A DNA stretch of 64,000 nucleotides from the NCBI RefSeq assembly GCF_026191375.1, contig NZ_JAODTL010000022.1:186001-250000 (forward strand), read 5' to 3'. This DNA comes from Marinomonas pontica. Lineage in GTDB: Bacteria > Pseudomonadota > Gammaproteobacteria > Pseudomonadales > Marinomonadaceae. The notes under the pieces are model-generated. The model worked only from the letters and a program-made list of their open reading frames with translations. It was not told where the DNA came from and made no database searches. Made by a program: the position numbers and the translations under genes. This document shows positions 17,607-26,890 of the stretch, one piece after another (within the stretch, counting starts at the first letter, position 1; the number at the start of each line of letters is the position of its first letter).

Positions 17607-18446
17607 ATGATGGATTTATCTAATAGACCCAAAGAAAAGTTAGAGCTGAATAAGCTCCAAAAGCGTCTTCGCAGACTGACAGGCCAAGCTATTTCCGACT
17701 TCAACATGATTGAAGACGGTGACAAAGTAATGGTGTGTTTATCGGGCGGTAAAGACTCTTATACCATGCTTGAGATTTTACGAAATTTACAAGCGAGCGC
17801 TCCTATCAATTTTAGTATCGTTGCGGTTAATTTGGATCAAAAACAACCAGGTTTTCCGGAGCATATTCTACCTGCCTACTTGGAAGAGTTAGGGGTGGAT
17901 TTCCATATTTTGGAGCGTGATACTTACAGTATTGTTAAAGAAATCGTACCAGAAGGCAAAACGACTTGCGGCCTTTGTTCGCGCTTACGTCGTGGTTCTT
18001 TGTACGGTTTTGCCGAAGAAATAGGGGCAACTAAAATTGCTCTAGGGCACCATAGAGATGACATTCTCGAAACGTTATTTTTAAACATGTTTTTTGGCGG
18101 AAAATTGAAATCCATGCCACCAAAATTACTAAGTGATGATGGTAAACATGTTGTTATACGCCCTTTGGCATACTGCAAAGAAAAAGACATTGAAGCGTTT
18201 GCTACGATGAAGGAATATCCCATTATTCCATGCAATCTTTGCGGCTCCCAAGAGAATCTTCAACGACAAGTTGTGAAAGATATGCTGCAAAAGTGGGAAG
18301 TAGAATTTCCTGGTAGAACGGAAACAATGTTTTCGGCTATGCAGAATGTTGTTCCATCGCACTTAGCAGACACAGAGTTATTTGATTTTAAAGGTCTAAA
18401 GCAAGCGCCAGATGCTTTGAACCGACTGAACATAATTTCGTTATAG
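17607..18446 (+). CDS. ttcA: tRNA 2-thiocytidine(32) synthetase TtcA
   Basis: A 279-residue PP-loop enzyme. The ATP-pyrophosphatase motif is [10 protein letters not shown]. Two CxxC pairs ([10 protein letters not shown] and [13 protein letters not shown]) bind the iron-sulfur cluster that TtcA needs. It thiolates C32 of certain tRNAs in the cytoplasm. Two consecutive ATG codons start the gene without a clear Shine-Dalgarno sequence. A YfaZ-like outer membrane gene follows after 10 nt. Confidence 0.95.
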   Translation: MMDLSNRPKEKLELNKLQKRLRRLTGQAISDFNMIEDGDKVMVCLSGGKDSYTMLEILRNLQASAPINFSIVAVNLDQKQPGFPEHILPAYLEELGVDFHILERDTYSIVKEIVPEGKTTCGLCSRLRRGSLYGFAEEIGATKIALGHHRDDILETLFLNMFFGGKLKSMPPKLLSDDGKHVVIRPLAYCKEKDIEAFATMKEYPIIPCNLCGSQENLQRQVVKDMLQKWEVEFPGRTETMFSAMQNVVPSHLADTELFDFKGLKQAPDALNRLNIISL

Positions 18447-18456
18447 GATATTTCTA

Positions 18457-19020
18457 ATGAACTTTACGTATAAAACATTGCTTCTTACTGCTGGAATACT
18501 TGGAGCTTCTGTTGTTAATGCTTCTACAGCGGGTGTGAGCTTAACCAATGAAACTGTTAAAGGTGACGTAAACTTAGACTTGGGAAGCTTTGGTATCGAT
18601 GCGGGTATCACCCATGATAAAGACGAAAGCACGTCGACTGCTCACCTTGGTCTAAGCGTACAAGACTCAGACACAAGCGGGCCGTTACAAGTTGGCATTG
18701 GCGCACGTTTGTACGCTATCGATGCGGATTTAGATAATGAAGATGATCTGTCAATGGCGCTGAGCTTAGGTGGTTGGTACCGTTACACGATTCCACAAGC
18801 TAATCGCGTTAGTATTTACGGCTCATTGTACTATGCGCCCGAAGTATTATCCTTCACGAATCTGGATCACATGTACACATATGAGTTCCGAGCAGAATAC
18901 ATGACTATGCGCAATGCACGTGCCTACATTCGCTATGGTAAGACAGTGACTATTTACGATGACAATACGCGTAAAGAGTCAAACAAAGGTTTGTCTGTCG
19001 GTGCTACAGTAGACTTTTAG
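18457..19020 (+). CDS. YfaZ-like outer membrane beta-barrel protein
   Basis: A 187-residue protein with a signal peptide (residues 1 to about 22, ending VVNA-ST). The mature part shows alternating short strands, for example HLGLSVQDSD, VGIGARLYAID and SLGGWYRY. It ends with an aromatic residue (VGATVDF), typical of a small beta-barrel inserted by BAM. The pattern fits the YfaZ family, whose function is unknown. A strong bidirectional terminator follows. Confidence 0.75.
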   Translation: MNFTYKTLLLTAGILGASVVNASTAGVSLTNETVKGDVNLDLGSFGIDAGITHDKDESTSTAHLGLSVQDSDTSGPLQVGIGARLYAIDADLDNEDDLSMALSLGGWYRYTIPQANRVSIYGSLYYAPEVLSFTNLDHMYTYEFRAEYMTMRNARAYIRYGKTVTIYDDNTRKESNKGLSVGATVDF

Positions 19021-19041
19021 TTCTAGATTTCTAGACGATAT

Positions 19042-19070
19042 AAAAAAGGTGGCCTAGGCCACCTTTTTTA
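19042..19070. terminator. bidirectional terminator between the YfaZ-like gene and apt
   Basis: A 13-bp stem (AAAAAAGGTGGCC / GGCCACCTTTTTT) has an A run before and a T run after it. It can stop transcription of the convergent genes on both sides. Confidence 0.9.
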
Positions 19071-19102
19071 TATCAAGTTACACTCTTTTATATCTGTTAC
19101 AA

Positions 19103-19645
19103 TCAATCGCCGTCGTAGGCACACAGACTAAAAACTGGAATATCGCTGTCGCGTAATTTTTGGCTTCCACCCAAATCAGGTAAATCAATAATTGCCGCCA
19201 CTTCTTTAATATTTGCGCCTTGTTTTGTTAGCAATTTGATTGCAGCAAATAAAGTGCCGCCGGTTGCAATCAAGTCGTCAAACAATAAAACTTCATCTCC
19301 AGCCTTTACAGAGCCTTCTTGGATTTCAAGCTCTGCTTCTCCATACTCAAGAGCGTACTTTTGAGAGATGGTTTTGCCAGGCAGCTTGCCTTTCTTGCGA
19401 ACCAAAATCAGTGGCTTTTGAAGTTCATACGCTAAAACAGCAGCGATCAAAAAGCCACGCGCGTCGATACAAGCAATGTGCGTAATATCTGTAGCCATAT
19501 AACGATGCACATAAGCATCCACTACCATTCTCATCCCTTTAGGATCACTAAAAATAGGGGTGATATCTCGGAAGCTGATGCCTTGTTTTGGCCAATCTTC
19601 AACCGTTTGGATTAGTGATTTAACGTAGTAATCATCGTAGAGCAT
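19103..19645 (-). CDS. apt: adenine phosphoribosyltransferase
   Basis: A 180-residue purine salvage enzyme that makes AMP from adenine and PRPP. The PRPP-binding loop is VLLFDDLIATGGTL; ISFRDITPIF near the N-terminus, the ARGFL motif and KKGKLPGKTIS also match Apt. Length is as expected. It lies 22 nt after fnr on the same strand. Confidence 0.93.
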   Translation of the reverse strand: MLYDDYYVKSLIQTVEDWPKQGISFRDITPIFSDPKGMRMVVDAYVHRYMATDITHIACIDARGFLIAAVLAYELQKPLILVRKKGKLPGKTISQKYALEYGEAELEIQEGSVKAGDEVLLFDDLIATGGTLFAAIKLLTKQGANIKEVAAIIDLPDLGGSQKLRDSDIPVFSLCAYDGD

Positions 19646-19667
19646 TATGGTATTGCCTCAAAATCAT

Positions 19668-20429
19668 TCAAATGTGAGAGATTTTACCACAATCACTAGC
19701 AACCCCAACGAGTTTTTGCATTTCTGGGAAATCAACTATTTCAATTTCTTTTCCGTCTACATGGATCAGTTCACTTTTCTGAAAGCGAGTAATGACACGG
19801 CTCACCGTTTCAACTGCTAGTCCCAAGTAATTGCCAATTTCGCCACGAGACATAGACAAACGGAATGAGCTGGCCGAATAGCCTCGTTTTTTGAAGCGAT
19901 TCGAAAGATTTAAAAGGAAAGAGGCCACTTTTTCATCCGCATTTTTTTTACCGAGTAAAACCATCATTTGTTGGTCATCTGAAATCTTACGGCTCATCAC
20001 TTTAAACAGTTGGTGCTTTAATGATGGTATCTGAGACGAAAGCTCTTCTAGATGGCTAAATGGTATCTCACAGACGGTTGTTGTTTCTAAAGCCTTGGCA
20101 GAAACAGGGTAGGTGTTGGAGTCAATGCCGCTTAGGCCTACCAACTCACTAGGGCAATAAAAGCCTGTAATTTGTTCTTCACCAAAAGAGGTAATGTTAA
20201 ACGTTTTTAGTGTTCCAGAGCGAACAGCGTAAACGGAATCAAAGGCTTCACCCTGACGAAAAAGGAATTCACCTTTTTTGAGTGGTTTTTTACGCTCAAT
20301 AATTTGGTCCAATCTATTGATGTCTTCATCAGCTAGAGCAATTGGAAGGCATAGTGCACTTAAACTGCAGTTCTGGCACTGCGAAGTTAACGTGCTATTA
20401 AAACGCGAATGTGTGTGTGTCATTGACAT
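19668..20429 (-). CDS. fnr: FNR/Anr-type oxygen-sensing transcription regulator
   Basis: A 253-residue CRP/FNR regulator. Cluster-ligand cysteines are Cys18, Cys21 and Cys27 (CQNCSLSALC) plus Cys120 (TTVCEIPF), matching the [4Fe-4S] ligands of E. coli FNR. The cyclic-nucleotide-like fold is followed by a helix-turn-helix (SRGEIGNYLGLAVETVSRVITRF). It activates anaerobic genes when oxygen is low. hemN, a classic FNR/Anr target, is the neighbour upstream (21-nt gap), an arrangement common in gammaproteobacteria. Confidence 0.95.
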   Translation of the reverse strand: MSMTHTHSRFNSTLTSQCQNCSLSALCLPIALADEDINRLDQIIERKKPLKKGEFLFRQGEAFDSVYAVRSGTLKTFNITSFGEEQITGFYCPSELVGLSGIDSNTYPVSAKALETTTVCEIPFSHLEELSSQIPSLKHQLFKVMSRKISDDQQMMVLLGKKNADEKVASFLLNLSNRFKKRGYSASSFRLSMSRGEIGNYLGLAVETVSRVITRFQKSELIHVDGKEIEIVDFPEMQKLVGVASDCGKISHI

Positions 20430-20450
20430 TTAGCTCTCCCTGAGATCCAT

Positions 20451-21821
20451 CTATATTACTTTAGAATATTTTACTGTGTTGTTTAAATGCTTATCGAAAA
20501 CCATACAAATGCATCGAATAAGCAAACGCCCACGCTCGGTAACCTTAATTGTGGTCTGCATTCCACACTGGTCTATTTCAATCATTCCATCTTCTAGCAT
20601 AGGAGATAGCTTGTCCATTTCCTGAGAAAAATAATCGAAGAAATGAATTTTGTGCCTTTCCTCTACCTCTGTAACGTCCAATTTAAATTGAGATATGAGC
20701 GTCATAATAACCTGATGTCTAACTCTATCATCGTGGTCACTAATGTACCCTTTTGCAATCGCTAGTTGACCTTTTTCAATACTACTCCTATAAGCAGATA
20801 AGTCTGTGTAGTTCTGTATATAAATGCCATTTAAATCGCTAATAGCAGACACACCAAAAGCCACTAAGTCTGTACCAGCATGTGTTGTGTAGCCTTGAAA
20901 ATTTCTTTGTAACTTGCCTTGTTTTTGAGCAAGCGCTAATTCATCGCTGGGTTTAGCAAAATGATCCATACCAATGTAATCGTAACCCGCTGCGGTTAGG
21001 TATTCGATGCTCATTTTTAATAAATCTAGCTTGATATTGGGTAAGGGAAGAGTGTTGTCTAAAATGCGTTTCTGAGCACGAAACCGCTCAGGCAGGTGCG
21101 CATAGTTAAACAATGAAATACGTTCAGGAGACAATGAAATCACCTGATAAAGAGTTTCTTTGAATCCCTCTAGTGACTGGTAGGGCAGGCCATATATCAA
21201 ATCAAAATTAATGGATTTAATGCCCAGTGAGCGAGCATTGTCCACAAGCTCAGACACCATGGTAAGCGGCTGAACCCGATGAATGGCTTCTTGTACTTTA
21301 GCATCAAAGTCTTGCACACCAATACTGATTCGGTTTATTCCCATTTCCGTCAATAATTTCAGCTTTGAATAGGTAATTTCTCTAGGATCTATCTCAATAC
21401 TGTAATCTTGAGTGCCATCATTTACTAAATTGAAATACTGTTTGATGTTTTCAAACAGAGTTGCGATCAGCTCTTCTGTCAAAAAGGTGGGAGTTCCACC
21501 GCCAAAATGCAACTGCGTAACGTCTCTGGTGTGATCGAGCATCAGGCTACGTAGCCTCATTTCTTCACCGAGCAGTTCGACGTATTCCACACCTTTGTCA
21601 TATTGCTTTGTCACAATTTTATTGCATGCACAGTAGTAACAAAGGTGTGCACAAAATGGTATGTGGAAATATAAGCTCAAAGGGGCATCCGATGGCATTA
21701 ACATCTTGTCGATTAGAGCAATCTTACTGATTGCTGGATCAAACTGTGGCGCGGTCGGATATGAAGTATAGCGGGGCCCAGATAAATCATACTTACTAAT
21801 AAGTGAAGAATCCCAAATCAT
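20451..21821 (-). CDS. hemN: oxygen-independent coproporphyrinogen III oxidase
   Basis: A 456-residue radical-SAM enzyme for anaerobic heme synthesis. The SAM-cluster cysteines are in FCAHLCYYCACNKIV (CxxxCxxC), followed by LHFGGGTPTFL and RISIGVQDF. The N-terminal KYDLSGPRYTSYPTAPQF is typical of true HemN rather than HemW. An FNR-like box lies 59 bp upstream, fitting induction under low oxygen. The product works in the same pathway as HemH at 3059-4051. Confidence 0.95.
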   Translation of the reverse strand: MIWDSSLISKYDLSGPRYTSYPTAPQFDPAISKIALIDKMLMPSDAPLSLYFHIPFCAHLCYYCACNKIVTKQYDKGVEYVELLGEEMRLRSLMLDHTRDVTQLHFGGGTPTFLTEELIATLFENIKQYFNLVNDGTQDYSIEIDPREITYSKLKLLTEMGINRISIGVQDFDAKVQEAIHRVQPLTMVSELVDNARSLGIKSINFDLIYGLPYQSLEGFKETLYQVISLSPERISLFNYAHLPERFRAQKRILDNTLPLPNIKLDLLKMSIEYLTAAGYDYIGMDHFAKPSDELALAQKQGKLQRNFQGYTTHAGTDLVAFGVSAISDLNGIYIQNYTDLSAYRSSIEKGQLAIAKGYISDHDDRVRHQVIMTLISQFKLDVTEVEERHKIHFFDYFSQEMDKLSPMLEDGMIEIDQCGMQTTIKVTERGRLLIRCICMVFDKHLNNTVKYSKVI

Positions 21822-21879
21822 CGTGTGTTCCTATTAAAATTTCTAATAGGAAGTCTACTCTTTAGCGGTGTGGTCTTTT

Positions 21880-21893
21880 CTGACGCAGATCAA
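21880..21893. promoter_or_regulatory. FNR/Anr-like box upstream of hemN
   Basis: CTGACGCAGATCAA matches the FNR consensus TTGAT-N4-ATCAA at 8 of 10 defined positions. It lies 59 bp before the hemN start in the divergent region with the hydrolase gene at 22006. The adjacent fnr gene supports the reading. Confidence 0.55.
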
Positions 21894-22005
21894 TAATTAT
21901 CATGCTGACAGGATAAAAACACACAAACCTTCCCCAAAAATTTTCGACCACCGTTCTCAGCGAACGTGGAATTTGATTTAATGGTTTTTTTAAAATCTGA
22001 ATACT

Positions 22006-22602
22006 ATGAAAACATCACATTTTTACCTCGCCCATGGTGCGGGAGCCGGTCATAAAAATGAATTTATGACGCAGCTTTGTCGCTCGCTTTCAGAAGAAGC
22101 GCAACAGACCGTGTATCCTGTGACATTTTCTTATATGCAGGAACAAGAACGCTCAGGCAAAAAAAGACCGCCCCCTCGGTTTAATACGCTAATCCCAGAG
22201 TTTAGCAAGTGCATCGAACAAGAGCGCTCTTGTATTGTTGCAGGCAAATCAATGGGAGGACGGGTCGCTAGTCAATTGACTAATTTACCAATGGTCAAAG
22301 GTGTCGTGTGTTTTGGTTTTCCTTTTTATCCCGCTGGGAAGCCAGAAAAGCACCGATTGTCATTCCTAGAAAATTTGACCGCTCCCTGTCTAATAATACA
22401 AGGGACAAGAGATCAGCTTGGCTCATTGGAGTGGGTAAGTCGTCAAACCCTCCCCAGCAATGTTGAAATCATTTGGATTGAGGGAGCAGACCATGACTTC
22501 AAGACGCTAAAAAAATACAATAGAAGCATCGATGATACGATTTCAGAAATTAGCGCACACACCAAAAATTGGTTAGACAACAAGCTAGAGTGCAGAGATT
22601 AA
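22006..22602 (+). CDS. alpha/beta hydrolase of the COG3571 (KANL3/Tex30-like) type
   Basis: A 198-residue small alpha/beta hydrolase. The nucleophile elbow is GKSMGG (Ser near residue 83), the N-terminal [14 protein letters not shown] holds the oxyanion region, and the charge-relay Asp and His are probably in [10 protein letters not shown] and EGADHDF. The substrate is unknown. tusA follows after 19 nt, so the two genes may share a transcript. Confidence 0.78.
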   Translation: MKTSHFYLAHGAGAGHKNEFMTQLCRSLSEEAQQTVYPVTFSYMQEQERSGKKRPPPRFNTLIPEFSKCIEQERSCIVAGKSMGGRVASQLTNLPMVKGVVCFGFPFYPAGKPEKHRLSFLENLTAPCLIIQGTRDQLGSLEWVSRQTLPSNVEIIWIEGADHDFKTLKKYNRSIDDTISEISAHTKNWLDNKLECRD

Positions 22603-22621
22603 TACAGCAGAGAAGAATACT

Positions 22622-22864
22622 ATGGAATATCAAGCCGTACTTGATGCAACGGATTTACTGTGCCCTGAGCCAGTAATGATGCTGCATGTGGAAATGAGAA
22701 AAATGGCTGCGAAAGACATACTTAAAGTGATCGCGACAGACCCATCAACAACCCGCGATATACCAAAGTTTTGCCAATTTCTCGGGCACACACTGGTAAA
22801 GCAAGAACAAGAAGGGAGTGTTTACTACTATTGGATTGAAAAAAGTCGAGTTGAAAAAGAATGA
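22622..22864 (+). CDS. tusA: TusA-family sulfur carrier
   Basis: An 80-residue SirA/TusA protein with the signature [14 protein letters not shown]; Cys14 is the persulfide-carrying residue. TusA delivers sulfur for 2-thiouridine in tRNA and other thiolation pathways. Paralogues such as YedF share the CPxP motif, so the exact orthologue is likely but not certain. Confidence 0.85.
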   Translation: MEYQAVLDATDLLCPEPVMMLHVEMRKMAAKDILKVIATDPSTTRDIPKFCQFLGHTLVKQEQEGSVYYYWIEKSRVEKE

Positions 22865-22870
22865 AAGAAA

Positions 22871-22896
22871 GAAAGCCCAGTTTTTTCTGGGCTTTC
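22871..22896 (+). terminator. terminator after tusA
   Basis: GAAAGCCCAG pairs with CTGGGCTTTC around a T-rich loop just after the stop. The symmetry also suits termination of the convergent CBS gene. Confidence 0.75.
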
Positions 22897-22914
22897 CGGT
22901 ATTTCTAAATGTTT

Positions 22915-23508
22915 TTAAGCCACTTTCAGATTACTCGAGGACTCTTTTTGTCCATGAATTGCGCTTTGATAAGTTTGTTCAAAACTTGAATAAGAAACGT
23001 CGATATCTAACCTTAGCTGACGGGCGACGTCGTTTGAAGACACCAGACCTCGTATTGCTTTTGTCTCTTCATCTATGACAAGTAAATGTTGCAAAGAATT
23101 ATTGCGCTGACTAAATAGAAGAGATTCAATATCTGAATGTTTAAGTGACGTATAAGAAAGAGCGAGTAACACTTCTTTTGATCTCATCAAATCAGCAACC
23201 ATCAATTCAGAGCGCTTAAACCCGTTCGCTACTTGCTTAATAAACACATCTTCAGATAAATCCTCTAAGCTAATGATCCCAATAAATTGGTTGTTTGAAT
23301 CGACGACAATTTTCATACGGACGTGCTCTTTTCTCATCAAATGCACAAGTTCATCAGCAGGGGTGTTGGATTCAATGACTCGAGGACCTGCATTTTGAAA
23401 GTCCGTGAACACAGACAAAGCGGATGAGTAGAGAGTGATGTTCTCGACAGTGGTAGGCCAAGTTAGCTCATTTACATTTTTTGTTGATACATACGTTAAC
23501 GTTTTCAT
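22915..23508 (-). CDS. CBS-domain protein
   Basis: A 197-residue protein with a CBS pair: about residues 45-100 (VIESNTPADELVHLMRKEHVRMKIVVDSNNQFIGIISLEDL) and about 108-172, ending HLLVIDEETKAIRGLVSSNDVARQL. CBS pairs bind adenine nucleotides and act as energy or redox sensors. There is no catalytic domain, so it probably regulates a partner protein. The partner is unknown. Confidence 0.8.
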   Translation of the reverse strand: MKTLTYVSTKNVNELTWPTTVENITLYSSALSVFTDFQNAGPRVIESNTPADELVHLMRKEHVRMKIVVDSNNQFIGIISLEDLSEDVFIKQVANGFKRSELMVADLMRSKEVLLALSYTSLKHSDIESLLFSQRNNSLQHLLVIDEETKAIRGLVSSNDVARQLRLDIDVSYSSFEQTYQSAIHGQKESSSNLKVA

Positions 23509-23553
23509 GATTAGTCACCAGTACAAAATGAATAGATAAAAAAATCGGGTGAG

Positions 23554-23859
23554 TTAGATCAGTGAAAAAGGTGGCGCCCTAGGGTTAACGTTGCTATGGA
23601 TGGCTGATGCGAGAAAATAGGAGCTTTTGTAAAAGGAGCGTGAAAACGTAGCTTCAGCGAAACTATGTGATGAATGACGAACCAAGCAGCCGTTATCTGA
23701 TCCGTTTTCTTGATCAAGAGCAACCACTTCGCCGCAGTGTTGTTCGGCTATTGGTTCCATCCAGCGAAACTGATTAACTTCTTTTGCATTAGCGCGTTGA
23801 GAGATCGTCAAAATTGACGACGCAATCACGGCAATGATCATAAGGATTTGGAATTTCAT
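23554..23859 (-). CDS. small secreted protein of unknown function
   Basis: About 101 residues from the ATG at 23859. A signal peptide is clear (MKFQILMIIAVIASSILTIS, cleavage after ANA near residue 25). The mature part has two cysteines (EQHCGEV and DNGCLVR), possibly a disulfide, and no recognised domain. An in-frame start at 23940 would add 27 residues and bury the signal peptide. It lies between the CBS gene and the IS element. Confidence 0.5.
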   Translation of the reverse strand: MKFQILMIIAVIASSILTISQRANAKEVNQFRWMEPIAEQHCGEVVALDQENGSDNGCLVRHSSHSFAEATFSRSFYKSSYFLASAIHSNVNPRAPPFSLI

Positions 23860-24018
23860 GGAGCACCAAATGTTTGATTTATATTTTGAATATAGGCCTG
23901 ATACCATTGAAATTACAGCCTTTTTTACAAAATGCCGCATATTTTCACGATCCGCTACTTTGTTGAACCATTATGGTCATAATGAATAAGGCTTGATCTA
24001 TGTCGACTTTCTGTTTGG

Positions 24019-24044
24019 TGAATCGCCACTAGTTAGCTAGACAC
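24019..24044 (+). repeat. left terminal inverted repeat of the IS3 element
   Basis: 26 bp starting TGAATCGCCACTAGTT; the outer 16 and inner 7 bases match the right end in reverse complement, with 3 mismatches between. Confidence 0.9.
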
Positions 24045-24082
24045 CTTTTAGTTAGATAAAATGATCTAAGTGAGAGGTATTT

Positions 24083-24361
24083 ATGAGCAAAGTACGTTAC
24101 CCAGAACAATTCAAAATTGAAGCGGTTAAGCAAGTGACAGAAGCAGGCTTTAGTGTTGCTGAAGTCGCTAATCGCTTAGGCACCACCACCCACAGTTTAT
24201 ACGCTTGGATTAAACGATATGGCCCAGAGGCAGAATCTTTTGCAGAGGCCTCTGCTGAGTCGAGCGAGATTCTTCGTCTTCGAAAAGAACTCAAACGAGT
24301 AACGGAAGAGCGCGACCTGTTAAAAAAAGCCGCGGCGTACTTCGCAAGCCACCCAGACTAA
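24083..24361 (+). CDS. IS3-family OrfA (DNA-binding part of the transposase)
   Basis: A 92-residue transposase subunit with a helix-turn-helix (EQFKIEAVKQVTEAGFSVAEVANRLG, SLYAWIKRYG) followed by a leucine-zipper-like helix ([21 protein letters not shown]). It binds the terminal repeats and is also the N-terminal half of the OrfAB fusion transposase. The ribosome site is GAGAGG. The slippery run lies near its 3' end. Confidence 0.92.
   Translation: MSKVRYPEQFKIEAVKQVTEAGFSVAEVANRLGTTTHSLYAWIKRYGPEAESFAEASAESSEILRLRKELKRVTEERDLLKKAAAYFASHPD
24322..24328 (+). promoter_or_regulatory. -1 ribosomal frameshift site (A AAA AAA) of the IS3 element
   Basis: In the OrfA frame the codons read TTA AAA AAA GCC. 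Slipping back one base continues into the OrfB frame without a stop, which is the standard IS3 route to the fused transposase. Confidence 0.85.
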
Positions 24362-25239
24362 GATACGCCTTTATCAGGGATCACAGTGTCGATTTTTCAG
24401 TAAGACGACTATGCAATCTCTTCGATGTTCACCCTAGTGGCTATTATGTTTGGCTGAAAGAGCCAAAATCAAAGCTGGCTAAGGAAAATGAGAGGCTAAC
24501 AGGTCTTGTCAAACAACTGTGGCTGGAGTCGGGTTGTGTCTACGGTTATCGAAAGATCTATCACGACCTGAGATCCTTGAATGAATCTTGTGGTATTAAT
24601 CGAGTGCATTATCTGATGCGAAGAGCAGGACTCAAGGCTCAAGTGGGTTACCGCAAGCCTAGGGCTCGTACAGGAGAAACACATACGATAGCTAGCAATG
24701 TGCTTGAAAGGCAGTTTAATCCAGAAAGCCCGAATACAGCTTGGGTTACTGATATTACGTATATCCGAACTCATGAAGGCTGGCTGTATTTATCCGTCGT
24801 ACTCGATCTCTATTCGCGTCGAATAATAGGCTGGAGTATGGGCCCGAGAATGGTGAAAGAACTTGTTCTTGATTCACTGATAATGGCGGTATGGAGAAGA
24901 AAGCCAAAGCATAGGGTGACGATTCACTCAGACCAAGGCAGTCAGTTCACAAGCTATGATTGGCACAGTTTTTTGGACGATCACAACTTACAAGCCAGTA
25001 TGAGTCGACGAGGGAACTGCCATGACAATGCTGTTGCTGAAAGCTTTTTCCAGCTTTTAAAGAGAGAACGAGTGAAGCGGAAGATTTACTCGACAAGGAG
25101 CGAAGCAAAACAAGACATTTTTAATTATATCGAAATGTTTTATAACCCTGTCAGACGCCACAGTGCCAATGATATGCTGTCACCTGTTGAGTATGAAAAA
25201 CTGTTCGAAAAGATGATTGAGAAGTGTCTACTGAACTAG
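24328..25239 (+). CDS. IS3-family OrfB (DDE integrase domain), made as an OrfAB fusion
   Basis: The -1 frame continues from the slippery site for 303 residues. It has the HTH_21 region ([18 protein letters not shown]) and an rve/DDE catalytic core: first Asp in AWVTDITYI, second in IHSDQGSQF, and the Glu in [11 protein letters not shown]. There is no good ATG near its beginning; the first, at 24577, is internal to the fold and would cut off the N-terminus. The frame ends 10 nt before the right end of the element. Confidence 0.9.
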   Translation, partial: SRGVLRKPPRLRYAFIRDHSVDFSVRRLCNLFDVHPSGYYVWLKEPKSKLAKENERLTGLVKQLWLESGCVYGYRKIYHDLRSLNESCGINRVHYLMRRAGLKAQVGYRKPRARTGETHTIASNVLERQFNPESPNTAWVTDITYIRTHEGWLYLSVVLDLYSRRIIGWSMGPRMVKELVLDSLIMAVWRRKPKHRVTIHSDQGSQFTSYDWHSFLDDHNLQASMSRRGNCHDNAVAESFFQLLKRERVKRKIYSTRSEAKQDIFNYIEMFYNPVRRHSANDMLSPVEYEKLFEKMIEKCLLN

Positions 25240-25249
25240 TGGCGATTCA
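25224..25249 (-). repeat. right terminal inverted repeat of the IS3 element
   Basis: The reverse complement reads TGAATCGCCACTAGTT followed by CAGTAGACAC, pairing with the left end at 24019-24044. The TGG target duplicate follows at 25250-25252. Confidence 0.9.
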
Positions 25250-25303
25250 TGGTGTTTTCCGATACGCTATATCACAGGAAACACAAACTACCAGGAGAAT
25301 AAT

Positions 25304-26314
25304 ATGAAAGCCGCGGTCGCCAACACATTCGGGTCTATCCTTAACATTGAAGATATTCCAATGCCTAACATTGAGTCTCATCAGGTACTTGTAAAAATTC
25401 ATGCTTGTGGTGTATGTCACACTGATTTGCATGCATGCCATGGAGATTGGCCGGTGAAACCGACTTTGCCGTTGGTACCTGGACACGAAGGTGTTGGAGA
25501 GGTTGTTCAAGTGGGCAGCGCTGTGAAGCACATTAAGCAAGGTGATCGGGTTGGAATTCCTTGGTTATACAGCGCTTGTGGTCATTGCGAATATTGCTTG
25601 AGTGGCGATGAAAACCTGTGCCTCTCGCAACAAAATGCTGGGTACTCCGTTAATGGTAGCTATGCGGAATATTGTGCTGCGGATGCCGATTATGTTGTCA
25701 AAGTGCCTGCTAATTTAAGTTTTGTTGACGCGGCGCCATTGTTTTGTGCTGGTGTTACTACTTATAAAGCGCTCAAAGTCTCCACGGCGAAACCTGGAAA
25801 CTGGGTGGCCATTTTTGGCATCGGCGGACTTGGCCATCTTGCTGTCCAGTATGCTGTGGCTATGGGTTTTCGGGTTGTTGCAGTCGACACAGGCCAAGCG
25901 AAACGAGAACTTGCTATCTCGCTAGGTGCAGAAGCGTACTGTGACTTTAAAACTGACAATGTCGTTGAAGATATTCTTCATGCCACGGGTGGTGTTCATG
26001 CCAGCGTGTGTACCGCAGTAAGCAAAGCAGGCTTTAGGCAGAGTTATGATGTCATTCGACGTGGCGGTAAGTGTGTTTTAGTGGGTTTGCCAGCAGATGA
26101 CATGCCGCTTCCTATTTTCAACACAGTGCTGAATGGGGTGAGTGTTGTTGGTTCTATCGTTGGTACAAGAAAAGATTTAGAGGAATGCTTGGAGTTTGCA
26201 GCGCGTGGCAAGGTGAAGGCCATCATAGAAGAGAAAAAACTTGATGACATCAACGAGATTTTTGCCGATATGGAAAAAGGCGAAATTACGGGCCGTATCG
26301 TTATGTCTATGTAA
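25304..26314 (+). CDS. adhP: zinc-dependent alcohol dehydrogenase AdhP
   Basis: A 336-residue medium-chain alcohol dehydrogenase. Catalytic zinc ligands are Cys38 and His61 (GHE motif). Structural zinc cysteines are 91, 94, 97 and 105 (CGHCEYC...C). The NAD-binding motif is GIGGLGHLA. It oxidises primary alcohols or reduces aldehydes with NAD(H). AGGAG precedes the ATG. The IS3 element ends 54 bp upstream, so the native promoter has probably been displaced; expression may depend on the element. Confidence 0.94.
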   Translation: MKAAVANTFGSILNIEDIPMPNIESHQVLVKIHACGVCHTDLHACHGDWPVKPTLPLVPGHEGVGEVVQVGSAVKHIKQGDRVGIPWLYSACGHCEYCLSGDENLCLSQQNAGYSVNGSYAEYCAADADYVVKVPANLSFVDAAPLFCAGVTTYKALKVSTAKPGNWVAIFGIGGLGHLAVQYAVAMGFRVVAVDTGQAKRELAISLGAEAYCDFKTDNVVEDILHATGGVHASVCTAVSKAGFRQSYDVIRRGGKCVLVGLPADDMPLPIFNTVLNGVSVVGSIVGTRKDLEECLEFAARGKVKAIIEEKKLDDINEIFADMEKGEITGRIVMSM

Positions 26315-26343
26315 TCTAAGTTGACATAAAAAAAGGAAAATCT

Positions 26344-26377
26344 AAAAGTAAGGCGAATTTACATCGCCTTACTTTTT
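26344..26377. terminator. bidirectional terminator between adhP and the MaoC gene
   Basis: AAAAGTAAGGCGA pairs with TCGCCTTACTTTT around a 7-nt loop, with A and T runs on the two sides. It separates convergent genes. Confidence 0.88.
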
Positions 26378-26397
26378 GTAGTCACATCATGTCGGTT

Positions 26398-26823
26398 TTA
26401 AGCGGTTGCTGCTGGCAACATGATTGTTGCTTCACCTGTCACAACAACTTTACCATCACATTCGCACACGGTTTTTAATGTTGCGCGTCGGCGTCTTTCA
26501 TTAATGTCGGTAACGGTAATTGTCGTGATCACTTCTTGCCCAATAAATACTGGCGCTCGAAACTTCAGAGTTTGTTCTAAGTAAATGCAACCCGGCCCAG
26601 GTAGCTGTGTACCAATTGCGGCTGAGATAAAGCCCGCCGTCAGCATGCCGTGGGCAATAGGCTGACCGAAAGAGGTTGTCGCTGCGTATTCTGCGTCTAA
26701 ATGCACAGGGTTTGTGTCACCCGTCACATCAGCAAACGCGTGAACATCTGCCTCTGTGACTACTTTGCGGTATTCGACGCTTTGATCAATTGAAAGCTGT
26801 TCTAATGTATAACCAGAAGTCAT
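26398..26823 (-). CDS. MaoC-family (R)-specific enoyl-CoA hydratase, PhaJ-like
   Basis: A 141-residue single hot-dog domain with the R-hydratase motif (Asp36, His41 in DTNPVHLDAEYA) and GQPIAHGMLTAGFIS. PhaJ-type enzymes convert trans-2-enoyl-CoA to (R)-3-hydroxyacyl-CoA, linking beta-oxidation to PHA or other uses. AAGGA lies 7 nt before the ATG at 26823; a TTG two codons earlier is less likely. No PHA synthase is visible nearby. Confidence 0.88.
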   Translation of the reverse strand: MTSGYTLEQLSIDQSVEYRKVVTEADVHAFADVTGDTNPVHLDAEYAATTSFGQPIAHGMLTAGFISAAIGTQLPGPGCIYLEQTLKFRAPVFIGQEVITTITVTDINERRRRATLKTVCECDGKVVVTGEATIMLPAATA

Positions 26824-26890
26824 TGCCAATCCTTATTTAGTCATTTTCGAGTATGGTACACTTTCGACGAACCATTCTTAAGAGGTATCT

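Larger units (their letters stand above)
24019..25249 (+). mobile_element. complete IS3-family insertion sequence (1231 bp)
   Basis: The element has 26-bp terminal inverted repeats beginning TGAATCGCCACTAGTT (3 mismatches near the middle), flanked by a 3-bp direct repeat TGG (24016-24018 and 25250-25252), as expected for target duplication by IS3 elements. It encodes OrfA and OrfB in the usual 0/-1 frame arrangement with an A7 slippery site. All transposase motifs look intact, so it is probably active. It inserted 54 bp upstream of adhP, separating that gene from its former upstream region. Confidence 0.93.

Noticed and set aside
23993-24006. FNR box as a stand-alone feature
   Set aside because: The match is 8/10 but half of it is weak and its target gene is now on the other side of the IS; kept only within a finding.
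24577-25239. OrfB translated independently from the ATG at 24577
   Set aside because: That ATG is inside the conserved domain; the reading frame is open back to the slippery site, as expected for the fused transposase.
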